Assembly (NCBI RefSeq): GCF_014695915.1
Contig: NZ_JACJPF010000051.1
Span: 1 to 55,019, forward strand
Origin: Trichocoleus sp. FACHB-40
GTDB lineage: Bacteria; Cyanobacteriota; Cyanobacteriia; Cyanobacteriales; FACHB-T130
Direction of reading: 5' to 3'
Length of the DNA: 55,019 bases
In this document: positions 17,495-25,572 of the stretch, in pieces
How the letters are laid out: every line of letters begins with the position of its first letter
Position numbering within the stretch: position 1 is the first letter of the stretch
Translations under genes and position numbers: made by a program
Notes under the pieces: model-generated
Database searches by the model: none
What the model saw: the letters and a program-made list of their open reading frames with translations, nothing else
What the model was told of the DNA's origin: nothing

Positions 17495-18229
17495 ATGGCA
17501 GAACTTCCCAAAACTCTAGAAGAAGCGATCGCCCAATCCCGCGAAGCTACCAAAGCCGCGATCGCAAATGGTTACACCAGGCTAAAAGTTGAGTTAGTCT
17601 TCCCAGAACTCAAAATTATGCCTGTAGCTTGGCAATTTATCCCAGTTTTTGAAGACATAGGTTCTGGGCTAAAAGTTTTCTTCCCTGACGCTGGTGCAGC
17701 TGCTCTGGCTCGTCGCGACTGGCCAGAGGTGCCTTTTAAAATACAAGATATTGGCACCAGCAAAAGCTCCCTAGAAGATAAAATTCAGCCAGAAGACAAG
17801 ATTATATTGTTGGTTGAGCCTTCCTCGGTAGAAGTCCTGCAAGTCGAGAAGCTGTGCGAATACGCCGGAGATCGTCCCGTTGTCATGCTCAACCCCCGCT
17901 TAGAAGATCCCTCTATCGTGGGGATTGGCTATGCAGCACGACAATTGCGCGATCGCTTCCTCGTCTCCCTGGAGTCTTGCTACTACCTGCGATCCCTAGA
18001 AGGTGCTGCCCTACTTCGCTGCTATCCTGAATCTTGGCAAGTCTGGCTGGAAACTAGCGACGATTACAAGCTGATTGCTGAAGTCTCCGAAAGACCAGTC
18101 GGGGAAGAACTCGATCAAATTATCGCTCAGGCTACAGGCACCAGCACTAGCACCAGCGACACCCCAGCACCCAAAAAATCTGGATTGTTTACCAATTTAC
18201 AACGATTCATCCGCGCCCTGAGTCGTTAA
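17495..18229 (+). CDS. DUF1995 domain protein (LPA3-like)
   Basis: A 244-residue soluble protein that begins with M-A-E-L-P-K-T-L-E-E-A-I-A-Q-S and continues with L-K-V-E-L-V-F-P-E-L-K, the pattern of DUF1995. In plants this family includes LOW PSII ACCUMULATION 3, linked to photosystem II assembly; the cyanobacterial role is not established. The C-terminus is a Ser/Thr-rich linker and a short basic helix. The ATG at 17495 is chosen over a TTG two codons upstream. It follows the nuclease gene by 53 bases but is probably unrelated to restriction. Confidence 0.8.
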   Translation: MAELPKTLEEAIAQSREATKAAIANGYTRLKVELVFPELKIMPVAWQFIPVFEDIGSGLKVFFPDAGAAALARRDWPEVPFKIQDIGTSKSSLEDKIQPEDKIILLVEPSSVEVLQVEKLCEYAGDRPVVMLNPRLEDPSIVGIGYAARQLRDRFLVSLESCYYLRSLEGAALLRCYPESWQVWLETSDDYKLIAEVSERPVGEELDQIIAQATGTSTSTSDTPAPKKSGLFTNLQRFIRALSR

Positions 18230-18585
18230 AAAGAATTAAAAATGGGGCATTCTTCATTTTTAATTTGAGCGCGTCCTGCTGGTTTCGCCTGATAAAGTGC
18301 AGCTTCAGTCTTAAGCCCGACGACTAAAGTCGCGTCTAAACAAACAAAGCCTGCCAACGCAAGCTAGTAATATCAAGCTTTTGCATTGGCAAGCTTTGTT
18401 GTTCCAGCATAGAGGCTTCTAGGCTGTGGGTTATATTTGCAAAAATCGGATACTCCCGCAGCGTTGCTAGGGACGATTCTATTAGCAAATAAATTTATAA
18501 AAAATATATAAATAGCCGACATAATTAAACATAACTTGTGACAAATATATCCATTACTCATTATCATCTGAAAACTAAGTTACCT
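18230..18585. other. 356-bp intergenic region with hairpins
   Basis: Starts with an 11-bp stem (18234-18244 with 18255-18265) just behind the DUF1995 stop, a possible terminator. It then holds a larger imperfect hairpin (18341-18403). A 64-codon minus-strand ORF spanning 18373-18567 runs through the hairpin arm and looks accidental. Confidence 0.6.
18341..18403. repeat. Imperfect inverted repeat, about 26-bp arms
   Basis: The left arm (about 18341-18365, CAAACAAAGCCTGCCAACGC...) is complementary, with a few mismatches, to the right arm (about 18376-18403, ...GCATTGGCAAGCTTTGTTG), separated by a 10-base loop. It resembles the palindromic dispersed repeats elsewhere in the window. No coding role. 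Confidence 0.65.
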
Positions 18586-19083
18586 TTATTTCCCTGGAAT
18601 TAAATCTAATAATTTGACATAGACGCGATCGCATCTAGTTGTCTCCACGCCCTCGGCTTCTTTGTAACCGCTATTTTCATAAAGTTTAACTGCCTGTTGG
18701 AGAACGCTGGCAGTTTCCACCCAAATTTCTTGAAAACCAAGGGATGCGATCGCTTTCTCCAGCTGATGCAACAAATACTTCCCTAACCCTTGCCCTCGCA
18801 CCTCTGGCAACAAATACATTTTGCGTATTTCTACCGCTTTTTCTCCCCGATGTACCGGATAATAAGCAGCAGTCCCCACCACACGCCCAAGTCTTTCCAC
18901 TACCCAAAATTCACCCCCAGCATCGAGATAAAATTTTTCTACCTCCAGCACATCCCTGTCTGCTCCCTCTGGCTCCCAAGGCAAGCCATACTCAGTTAAT
19001 ACTGAATGGATAACATTAGATGCGGCTGCGCGATCGCTTTCTTCCCAACTCCGAATAAAAAAATTACCATATTGTATTTTCAT
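18586..19083 (-). CDS. GNAT family N-acetyltransferase
   Basis: A 165-residue GNAT-fold protein. The acetyl-CoA binding motif A is visible as M-Y-L-L-P-E-V-R-G-Q-G-L-G-K-Y-L-L (R/Q-x-x-G-x-G/A type), followed by motif B with L-Y-E-N-S-G-Y near the C-terminus. It transfers an acetyl group to an amine of an unknown substrate in the cytosol. The start is the ATG at 19083; a TTG four codons upstream keeps the frame open. It is isolated, with AT-rich spacers on both sides. Confidence 0.85.
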   Translation of the reverse strand: MKIQYGNFFIRSWEESDRAAASNVIHSVLTEYGLPWEPEGADRDVLEVEKFYLDAGGEFWVVERLGRVVGTAAYYPVHRGEKAVEIRKMYLLPEVRGQGLGKYLLHQLEKAIASLGFQEIWVETASVLQQAVKLYENSGYKEAEGVETTRCDRVYVKLLDLIPGK

Positions 19084-19095
19084 GCCCGTTTTCAA

Positions 19096-19398
19096 CTATT
19101 GGAACTACAAAAAATCATCAAAAAAGTCAGGTTTTTGCAATGCCCCATTCTCTGATAGTTTATTCTTAATAATAAAAATATAAGCTAATATTATTTATCT
19201 TAAATATACTTATACGAAATAAGTTGTGAAGCATTATAGCGTTTCTCAGATGGGTGGAATATATCACGGTTCTGACGTTCCCATTACCAAGGTTGGGACA
19301 TGGCAATTCCATGTCCCAACAGATGTATCGCACCCAACCCTTGAATTGCTATAGTAACCGCTCTTTGTCTGCAAAGAGGGGCTGTTATTGTCAGGTTC
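19096..19398. other. AT-rich spacer carrying one dispersed repeat
   Basis: About 300 bases between two minus-strand genes. The central part (19140-19215) is strongly AT-rich and may hold the GNAT promoter. The remainder is occupied by a palindromic repeat at 19292-19354. No gene supported. Confidence 0.55.
19292..19354 (+). repeat. Dispersed palindromic repeat, copy B
   Basis: The palindrome GTTGGGACATGG (19292-19303) pairs with CCATGTCCCAAC (19309-19320). It is followed by AGATGTATCGCACCCAACCC and then TTGAATTGCTATAG. The flank is the reverse complement of that in copies at 9902-9963 and 54839-54898, so this copy is inverted relative to them. Confidence 0.75.
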
Positions 19399-20031
19399 TT
19401 AACTATGAATTCTCGGTTCTGGGTGCAGCGTTTCCAGCAACTCACTTTCGGCAATAGCTAATTCTTCCAGCCGCTCTTTAACAACATCACGCTCAAAGTA
19501 AGTATTAGCCAGCACCCAATAAACGCCATAATGACGCGCCTCAGATGCCATCAAACTGCGATAAAACTTGCCTAGATCAGGATCTGGAGAGTGATTAGCA
19601 AGTAATCCCAGCCGTTCGTGAGAGCGAGCCTCAATTAAACCAGAAACAAGCAAAGAATCCAACAATCGCTGAGGTTCCTGGGGACGAATTTGCGCCTTCA
19701 TCCCAGCACCATAGGGAGGAGCCGAGAGGTGTCCCAGAGGGATGTGGCGGCGTTCTAGCCACTGATTGACTTGCTCAAAGTGTTCCAGTTCTTCACGCGC
19801 GATCGCTGTCAACATCCGCACCAGATGAGTATTAGAAGGGTAGCGAAACATCAAATTCAAAGCTACGCCAGCAGCTTTTCGTTCGCAGTGGGAATGGTCT
19901 AACAGGATCGTGTCTAAGTTAGCGATCGCCATCTTTACCCAAGCCTGACTGGTTGGTTGCTTCAAAGCGACTATCGTTGGCGGCGTTACTGAAGAGGCGC
20001 TAAGCTCAGAATTTTTGGAAATTTCTAACAT
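19399..20031 (-). CDS. miaE: tRNA-(ms2io6A)-hydroxylase MiaE
   Basis: A 210-residue ferritin-like diiron monooxygenase. Candidate iron ligands follow the carboxylate-bridged pattern: Glu50 (H-C-E-R-K-A-A), E81-x-x-H84 (E-E-L-E-H-F), Glu134 (I-E-A-R-S-H-E) and E164-x-x-H167 (S-E-A-R-H-Y-G). MiaE hydroxylates the isopentenyl side chain of ms2i6A37 in tRNAs reading UNN codons and needs O2. MiaB and MiaA act before it but are not in this window. Length and motif order match the family. Confidence 0.88.
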   Translation of the reverse strand: MLEISKNSELSASSVTPPTIVALKQPTSQAWVKMAIANLDTILLDHSHCERKAAGVALNLMFRYPSNTHLVRMLTAIAREELEHFEQVNQWLERRHIPLGHLSAPPYGAGMKAQIRPQEPQRLLDSLLVSGLIEARSHERLGLLANHSPDPDLGKFYRSLMASEARHYGVYWVLANTYFERDVVKERLEELAIAESELLETLHPEPRIHS

Positions 20032-20354
20032 TCAAGCAAAAGCCAGAGGATTTTAGTCTGAATTTTGTCCCCAGTGGGCAGCTCAGACATATTTGTTCAT
20101 CCGCAAGGGATATGCCAAACCCTTAAATATGCTACTAAGGCTAGGCAAGATATGATTGAACTGTAGTCTACCATACTTACAATCTGGGAAGTACCGCCAT
20201 TTAAAGGAATTGAAGATTATACATTATAAATTAAAGTGTGTCTTTTTTGATTTTAAATTTTTAGGCAGGCATTCCCTACTTCAGGCTGTGCATCACCTTA
20301 ATAATAGTCGGCACTATCCAGTGTTGTGAGAAATCGGAAGTTAGGAAAAGCAAA
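20032..20354. other. 323-bp divergent intergenic region
   Basis: Lies between divergently transcribed miaE and the phosphatase gene, so it should hold both promoters. No hairpin, repeat or small ORF stands out. The right end carries an A/G-rich leader (GAAGTTAGGAAAAGC) giving a weak ribosome binding site for the phosphatase. Confidence 0.5.
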
Positions 20355-21107
20355 ATGACCCACCGTCGCATTGTGATAGGTGATGTGCATGGCCACTACG
20401 ACGGCCTAATGAGATTATTAGAAGCGATCGCGCCTTCTGATGAAGATTCAGTTTATTTTTTGGGGGACTTAATAGATCGGGGGACTCAGAGCGCTCAGGT
20501 TGTGAAATTTGTCAAGCAAAGTTCCTACCACTGCCTCCTGGGAAACCACGAGCAAATGTTAATAGACGTATTGGGCGATGGAGAAGTATATGGCCCAGCC
20601 CTGCAAGGATGGCTTTATAGTGGCGGACACGCCACCGTCAACAGTTATGGCGAAGCTGGCATTCCCCAAGGAGATATAGACTGGATGCGAAGCTTGCCAA
20701 CACACCTAGACTTAGGCGATATCTGGTTAGTTCACGCAGGCATTCATCCGCAAATTCCCCTCGAAAAGCAAAGCGCTGAAGAATTTTGTTGGATTCGGGA
20801 AGAATTCCACAGTATAGCCAAACCATACTTCCCTGATAAACTGATCATCACAGGTCACACCATCACCTTCACCTTGCCTGGGGTGACACCAGGGAAATTA
20901 GCCCAAGGAAATGGCTGGCTAGACATTGATACTGGTGCCTACCACCAAAAAAGCGGCTGGTTGACAGGCTTGGACATCACCAACAACCTTGTATATCAAG
21001 TCAACGTTTTGCGCGGTCGCGTTCGCAAACTCTCGCTATCAGAAGCCGTAACGCGAATCGATCCATCACAGGTGGGTAGAATGCGTCGCCATATGCTAAG
21101 ACCATAA
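20355..21107 (+). CDS. PPP-family metallophosphoesterase (Ser/Thr phosphatase-like)
   Basis: The three signature motifs of the PPP phosphatases are intact: G-D-V-H-G-H (8-13), G-D-L-I-D-R-G (about 37-43) and G-N-H-E-Q (about 63-67). Further histidines lie in W-L-V-H-A-G-I-H and I-T-G-H-T. These coordinate a dinuclear metal centre. Bacterial members dephosphorylate phosphoproteins or diadenosine tetraphosphate, and the sequence alone does not decide. It is 250 residues, soluble. A strong terminator follows directly. Confidence 0.88.
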   Translation: MTHRRIVIGDVHGHYDGLMRLLEAIAPSDEDSVYFLGDLIDRGTQSAQVVKFVKQSSYHCLLGNHEQMLIDVLGDGEVYGPALQGWLYSGGHATVNSYGEAGIPQGDIDWMRSLPTHLDLGDIWLVHAGIHPQIPLEKQSAEEFCWIREEFHSIAKPYFPDKLIITGHTITFTLPGVTPGKLAQGNGWLDIDTGAYHQKSGWLTGLDITNNLVYQVNVLRGRVRKLSLSEAVTRIDPSQVGRMRRHMLRP

Positions 21108-21110
21108 GGC

Positions 21111-21143
21111 AAAAAGGCAATCCTTTGAAAGGATTGCCTTTTT
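21111..21143. terminator. Rho-independent, probably bidirectional terminator
   Basis: A 16-bp perfect stem (AAAAAGGCAATCCTTT at 21111-21126 with its complement at 21128-21143) gives a G+C core flanked by A-runs and T-runs. It sits between the convergent phosphatase (ends 21107) and M48 protease (ends 21158) genes and can serve both. Confidence 0.9.
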
Positions 21144-21157
21144 AAAGAGTTTGTCTT

Positions 21158-22009
21158 TTAGGGGAGGGCGCGGATGTTCCTCTTATAAGCCAACTCATCC
21201 AACCCCTCGCCCACATTGGCAGTCGCCGGGTCGATGGCACGTTCCAAGGCGTTAATTCTGTCCTGTGTCCCCGGATGGGTACTCAAGAAATTAGGCACCG
21301 AGCCGCCTCGGAGTAGCTTTTCCATAAAACCTACCATCCCTGCGGGGGCATAGCCTGCATTTGTTAAGGTTTCCAGACCCTTTTGATCCGCCTCAAATTC
21401 ATCTTTGCGACTGTTCGGACGGCGCAGAGCTAGATCCACACCAATTTGCACCGCCAAATTGCGGTCTAAGCCAGCAGCAGCCGCGACACCGCGAGCGATC
21501 GCAGTTTGGCGCATTTGCTCCAACGCATGACGGGAAGCAATATGGCCGATTTCGTGAGCTAAGACACCTGCCAGCTGAGCTTCATTATCTGCCGCCTTTA
21601 GCAAGCCAGTATGGATGTAGACAAAGCCCCCCATCGTAGCAAAAGCATTAACGCTTTTATCGTTAACTACCTGAAAAGTATAAGGAATATCCGGGCGATC
21701 GCTACTACTAGCCAGCCGCTGACCAATCTCATTAACATAGCGGGTTATTTGCGGATTACGATACAAGCGAATTTCTCTAGTCACCAGTTGTTCATTAATT
21801 GACCGACCAATCTGAACTTCCTGGCTATCAGAAACATTCGACATCTGAATCACCTGAACGCCGCGCAAAATCAGGTCTAACCAGGGTATCGCTTGCCCTG
21901 GTTGCGGCAAACCTACCCAAATAAACAGCGCCATCACCGCTGACAGCAACGGGTATAACCAGCGGCGATTTGCCTGACGATAAAAAAACGATAACGGATT
22001 CAACTTCAT
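21158..22009 (-). CDS. M48 family metalloprotease
   Basis: Zinc metallopeptidase of 283 residues. The metal site is H-E-I-G-H (in L-A-H-E-I-G-H-I-A-S-R-H), with the third ligand Glu in F-E-A-D-Q. One N-terminal hydrophobic segment (signal peptide or anchor, ending near G-Q-A) implies an extracytoplasmic BepA/Oma1-like quality-control protease rather than a polytopic HtpX. There is no TPR domain. The ATG at 22009 is taken; the frame extends to a TTG at 22045. It shares its terminator with the convergent phosphatase gene. Confidence 0.88.
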   Translation of the reverse strand: MKLNPLSFFYRQANRRWLYPLLSAVMALFIWVGLPQPGQAIPWLDLILRGVQVIQMSNVSDSQEVQIGRSINEQLVTREIRLYRNPQITRYVNEIGQRLASSSDRPDIPYTFQVVNDKSVNAFATMGGFVYIHTGLLKAADNEAQLAGVLAHEIGHIASRHALEQMRQTAIARGVAAAAGLDRNLAVQIGVDLALRRPNSRKDEFEADQKGLETLTNAGYAPAGMVGFMEKLLRGGSVPNFLSTHPGTQDRINALERAIDPATANVGEGLDELAYKRNIRALP

Positions 22010-22392
22010 AGCCAATACGCGCAAGAATACTTCAAACAGCTGCAATCAAAGACTCTGGAATCCAAGACGCAAAGCAGCAAGTCTTGGTTGCCTTTCTAGG
22101 ATTCCCCTGGCACATAGTTTTCTAACTTTTGTTCAAAACAAGAGATTTTTTGCCTAAATAGTCAAGATAAGAGCGATAAGTCCTAAAAATAAAGATAATC
22201 ATTGAATTTATCCTTTATCCTGCCGTTAACTCAACATAATCAAAATGCGATCGCTTAAGCCTTGCCAAATTCCTACGCAATATCACGTAGACAAGCATTT
22301 TTCCGAAAAGCAAATTAAGCGATTATGCCGATGAAGTAACCAGGCAGCCTCACAGAAAATTCAGATAGTATCTATATCCTCACGTTTAACAT
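22010..22392. other. 383-bp divergent intergenic region
   Basis: Spacer between the divergent M48 protease gene and a small protein gene. It should contain both promoters. It holds a single HIP1-like octamer part near 22249 but no repeat, hairpin or ORF that I can support. Confidence 0.5.
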
Positions 22393-22596
22393 ATGCAAGC
22401 TCAAGAGCATTTAACATCGGTAAGTATTGGTCAATTAGTTGAGCATTTATTAATCACTCGCACAATCACTCGCGCTGACCAACGGCGGCTGATGTCCACA
22501 CTGTTATCGAAAACAGCCTTAAACGCCGAAGAGCAAGCTCAAGTAAATCGAGTCCTTGACAAGCTAAAAAATGGATGGTTGCGCGTAGTAGAGTAA
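22393..22596 (+). CDS. Small conserved cyanobacterial protein, function unknown
   Basis: A 67-residue, fully helical, charged protein with the pattern S-I-G-Q-L-V-E-H-L-L...T-R-A-D-Q-R-R-L-M followed by L-N-A-E-E-Q-A-Q-V-N-R-V. I recall similar small proteins in many cyanobacteria, so I consider it real, but no function is known to me. The composition suggests a small regulator or adaptor. It stands alone, 172 bases before the DUF4330 gene on the same strand. Confidence 0.7.
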   Translation: MQAQEHLTSVSIGQLVEHLLITRTITRADQRRLMSTLLSKTALNAEEQAQVNRVLDKLKNGWLRVVE

Positions 22597-22768
22597 ATAA
22601 TCCTCTTTTTTTCAGCAGATTTACTTATCCAGTCAGCCACACCACTTCCTGACGACACTCATGTTACTCTGACAAAAGACTACCGGATCGTGACTCATCT
22701 AGCTTGCGATCTATAGAGTTAGATGTTATTTTCCACCAGTCTTTTAGCTAGAGCCAGGACATTTCTGC

Positions 22769-23296
22769 ATGAAGATTTTGGATTCTCAAGGTCGCTTATT
22801 CGGCAAGGTAAGCATTTTAGATGTTGCTGCTGCCTTAGTGATTCTCTCAGTTATTGTCGGGATCTTCTTCTTCCCCGGCACCTCCGGTTCGGTTGCTCAA
22901 GTCGGCGTTACCACAAAACCAGTAGAAGTAGATGCCATTGTTCGGGGTTTGAACGTCCTAGACCCGCAAGGATTAATGGAACAGTTTGAGAAAGACAAAA
23001 AAGTAAATATTATCATCCGCAATCAACCCGCCGGACAGATGGAGATTAAATCCGTCAAACTCCTGCCACGAACAGTGGTTGTGCCGCAACCAGATGGTTC
23101 TGTCAAAGCCTTAGCCGATCCCAGACAAGATTCTTTCAGCACCGATATGCTAATGAATTTTGCTACAAAAGGGCAAACTACTAAAGATGGTCTAGTCATA
23201 GGCGGCACTAAAGTCAAAATTGGTATGCCCCTAGAACTCGACGGTTCAGATTACAACTTTAACGTCACTGTGATTGATATCCGGTTGGAAGGCTAA
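22769..23296 (+). CDS. DUF4330 membrane-anchored protein
   Basis: A 175-residue protein with one N-terminal transmembrane helix (about residues 17-36) followed by a beta-rich extracytoplasmic domain. The opening M-K-I-L-D-S-Q-G-R-L-F-G-K-V-S is the hallmark I associate with DUF4330, a cyanobacterial family without known function. V-D-A-I-V-R-G-L and the repeated basic/hydrophobic strands fit that domain. A 17-bp stem lies between its stop and the convergent hydrolase gene. Confidence 0.8.
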   Translation: MKILDSQGRLFGKVSILDVAAALVILSVIVGIFFFPGTSGSVAQVGVTTKPVEVDAIVRGLNVLDPQGLMEQFEKDKKVNIIIRNQPAGQMEIKSVKLLPRTVVVPQPDGSVKALADPRQDSFSTDMLMNFATKGQTTKDGLVIGGTKVKIGMPLELDGSDYNFNVTVIDIRLEG

Positions 23297-23302
23297 AAGA
23301 AG

Positions 23303-23346
23303 GGAATCATGGCTAATTGGTCAAGAATGCAATTAGCCATGATTCC
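23303..23346. terminator. Perfect 17-bp stem-loop between convergent genes
   Basis: GGAATCATGGCTAATTG (23303-23319) pairs exactly with 23330-23346 across a 10-base loop. It lies between the stop codons of the DUF4330 gene and the alpha/beta hydrolase gene. There is no long T-tract on either strand, so it may act as a weak bidirectional terminator or an mRNA 3'-end protector. Confidence 0.6.
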
Positions 23347-23347
23347 A

Positions 23348-24250
23348 TTAGCCATTAAGCAATTTCAAAAATCGCCGGATTAAGCCAATTGTCACCGCAG
23401 GCATTTCTAACTGGGGTGTCAGCCCCACATCATCCAGAGGTTGAAAAACCTTGATGGCTTGCGGATTCAAAGCTGCAAGCCGCCTGCCAATATCAGGGCC
23501 TGTAAACTGAGATTTTTCGCCCCACATGATGGCAGTAGGCACGTTTAGCTGCCCAATGTACAGTGAAAGATCGAAGCACAAATCCCCCCGCACAAAAGAA
23601 AGCGCTGCATATTCAGCATTTGGTTCCAGGGCAGATTCCAGATAGGCGTTGACAATTTCTTCGTAAACGCGATCGCTCTGAGCAAATTGCCGTTGTTCTA
23701 AGAAACTGCGGATACCGCCGCTAGTAGCAACGCCAGCGCTGTAAATTAATTTATCTAGGATCGGTGTGCTGACCAGTTGGGCAAAAAAGCTGCGCGTGTA
23801 ATTTTCGCCAAAGTCAGACAAACCAGCGGCTGTTGTCAAAATCAGCGACTTAAATAAATCGGGACGAGCGATCGCAGCTCTAATTGTAAAGGCAGCGGAG
23901 AGCGAAGACGCAATTACAGGCGTTGCGCTATTACAAGTCAGCTCCAGAAACTCGATAATCGTGTTGATGTAGTCATCTATTTGGTAATTCCGGGCTGGAT
24001 GATCGGATCTACCCCAACCAATTAAGTCTGGTGCTAAAATTCGATACTCAGTCGCAAAAGCTGGGTAGACTTTCGACCACTCATAAGCGGACGACCCCCC
24101 ACCAAAGCCATGCAGGAAAACCAATGTGGGCAACTCTTTCAAACTGGTGGCAGCTGTTGACCGCCACGGTTCCCCCTCGTTAGTGTAGTACACCATTCTT
24201 CCCAACGAGGTGACAACTGAGTGCTGTTCAAATCCTGGTGGCTGAATCAT
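23348..24250 (-). CDS. Alpha/beta-hydrolase fold protein, catalytic His apparently missing
   Basis: A 300-residue alpha/beta hydrolase. The oxyanion region F-L-H-G-F-G-G-G-S (about 45-53) and a nucleophile elbow A-S-S-L-S-A (instead of GxSxG) are visible, as is the late M-W-G-E segment. Near the C-terminus, where family members usually read G-H-x-P-x-x-E-x-P, this one reads V-G-L-T-P-Q-L-E-M-P, so Leu occupies the catalytic His position. It may be a non-hydrolytic relative or may use another His. I recall cyanobacterial relatives with the same D-V-G-L-T-P pattern. A small ORF overlaps its start by 4 bases. Confidence 0.75.
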   Translation of the reverse strand: MIQPPGFEQHSVVTSLGRMVYYTNEGEPWRSTAATSLKELPTLVFLHGFGGGSSAYEWSKVYPAFATEYRILAPDLIGWGRSDHPARNYQIDDYINTIIEFLELTCNSATPVIASSLSAAFTIRAAIARPDLFKSLILTTAAGLSDFGENYTRSFFAQLVSTPILDKLIYSAGVATSGGIRSFLEQRQFAQSDRVYEEIVNAYLESALEPNAEYAALSFVRGDLCFDLSLYIGQLNVPTAIMWGEKSQFTGPDIGRRLAALNPQAIKVFQPLDDVGLTPQLEMPAVTIGLIRRFLKLLNG

Positions 24251-24477
24251 GGGACAAACCTCCTATCTACTGCCATCATCGCCGATTTAGGTCTACCAAA
24301 ACCTCTGGCTCTGGAATGGTGATTAGTCATGAAGAACTTCCCCGATCCACACAGCCGATAGAAATGCCAAGAAACTTTAAAACCAAACCTCGTCTGTTTA
24401 AAGATTTGGTAAGTGGTTCTCTCACCCGAAAAATAGCCATATTGGGTAAAAAAACTAATAGCGTCTTGGTTTGACAT
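24247..24477 (-). CDS. Possible small ORF coupled to the hydrolase gene
   Basis: A 76-codon frame whose TGA overlaps the ATG of the alpha/beta hydrolase (ATGA), as in translationally coupled genes. The middle is aromatic-rich (Q-Y-G-Y-F-S-G-E-R; K-V-S-W-H-F-Y-R), the end is basic. There is no Shine-Dalgarno at the start and I know no relatives. A plus-strand frame covers the same DNA. Kept only because of the overlap geometry. Confidence 0.3.
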   Translation of the reverse strand: MSNQDAISFFTQYGYFSGERTTYQIFKQTRFGFKVSWHFYRLCGSGKFFMTNHHSRARGFGRPKSAMMAVDRRFVP

Positions 24478-24757
24478 TTGTGGGAGTTCGGAGACATCCG
24501 CTAGATAACGGATGCGAAACCGGAAAAAATCAGAGATAATTTTAACGGTAGGGGGTAAAACCCATCACCCCATTTTTCCGTACTTATGTAAACTTTCAGC
24601 TACGCTTAAACGAGCAGCCATCAGCAAACGTTGAGGAATGGAACATTTGCCATCGTTTCCGGATCAGACAGTTTAAAGTGCGGAATCTTTCGACTGGCCC
24701 AAGAAGCATTAATTGGGATGGCAATATAAAAAATGCTTTGGGAGTCAAGGAGGCTGG

Positions 24758-25468
24758 ATGAACACAAGGAAAGTTGGTAGTTTAAGCTCGTCGCTTCCAT
24801 TGAAAAGCCAGAAAGAAATTATCGTCCAGTGTCCAGTGCTAGATGCAGTTAAAGGCGATCCGGTTGTTGAAAAAGGGCGTTTACATAGTGTTATGGCAAA
24901 GCAATACAGTCCTGTGTGTGATGAAGTGGGCGAGTTTGAAGCATCAGCGACAGCTGATTTTCTCAACGCTGCTACCGTTGTCGCTGCTGCTGGCGCAAAG
25001 CCGTTAGAGTCTGATTTCGGCTTTCCGGTAAAAAAACCTACCTGCGTTCGCCTCAACATGGAAGATTTGACATGCTTTGAAGTAGTGGAACGTCAGTTTC
25101 AACAATGGGGAGTCACCTTTAGAAACGCGATCGCTCTCCAACCCTCAAACCCTGCCTTTCCCGTTCAGTCTGGCACCACAGTCCTCATGGGTGCGCCGAA
25201 AAACGGCTTGATAGAAGTGTTTTTCGAGTATCCAGTACGCTTTGTCAGCGGCTTTACCACCAGTTCTCAGCGAACTATTTTATCTGCCTTTGACGCCCAA
25301 GATAAACTCCTCGCCCGCACCGAGATACCTGGGCCAAATCTCGCCGGAACTGACTCCCCAATCCCTCCCAACACGCTCCTGAGCGTAAACGTACCAGATA
25401 TCAGTCGGATTACTTTCTACGCCTTTGACGGTCAGCTAACCGTCGATGACTTAAGCTTTGGTTTCTAA
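24758..25468 (+). CDS. Hypothetical protein with C-terminal beta-sandwich-like domain
   Basis: The start at 24758 is set by a strong ribosome binding site (AAGGAGG, then CTGG, then ATG); the frame is open farther upstream without one. The protein has 236 residues and no signal peptide. The C-terminal two thirds are strand-rich (V-F-F-E-Y-P-V-R-F-V-S-G-F-T; I-T-F-Y-A-F-D-G-Q-L-T-V-D-D-L-S-F) and resemble a carbohydrate-binding-like jelly roll, as in surface proteins of the PEP-CTERM type, but no sorting signal is present. Function unknown. Confidence 0.65.
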   Translation: MNTRKVGSLSSSLPLKSQKEIIVQCPVLDAVKGDPVVEKGRLHSVMAKQYSPVCDEVGEFEASATADFLNAATVVAAAGAKPLESDFGFPVKKPTCVRLNMEDLTCFEVVERQFQQWGVTFRNAIALQPSNPAFPVQSGTTVLMGAPKNGLIEVFFEYPVRFVSGFTTSSQRTILSAFDAQDKLLARTEIPGPNLAGTDSPIPPNTLLSVNVPDISRITFYAFDGQLTVDDLSFGF

Positions 25469-25572
25469 GAGATAAGTTAGCGTTCCCACGTTTGAACCTT
25501 CCACTAAGAAAAAACTTATCGAGAGAGCCAGTAGGTTAGATATAATCTATCTGACTTAAGCAGGAAATCTCC

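Noticed and set aside
18373-18567. 64-codon minus-strand ORF
   Set aside because: Its C-terminal part is encoded by an arm of a palindromic repeat and the rest is AT-rich spacer; no ribosome binding site.
24238-24474. 78-codon plus-strand ORF antisense to the small ORF upstream of the hydrolase
   Set aside because: No Shine-Dalgarno, no recognisable pattern, and it begins inside the hydrolase gene's start region.
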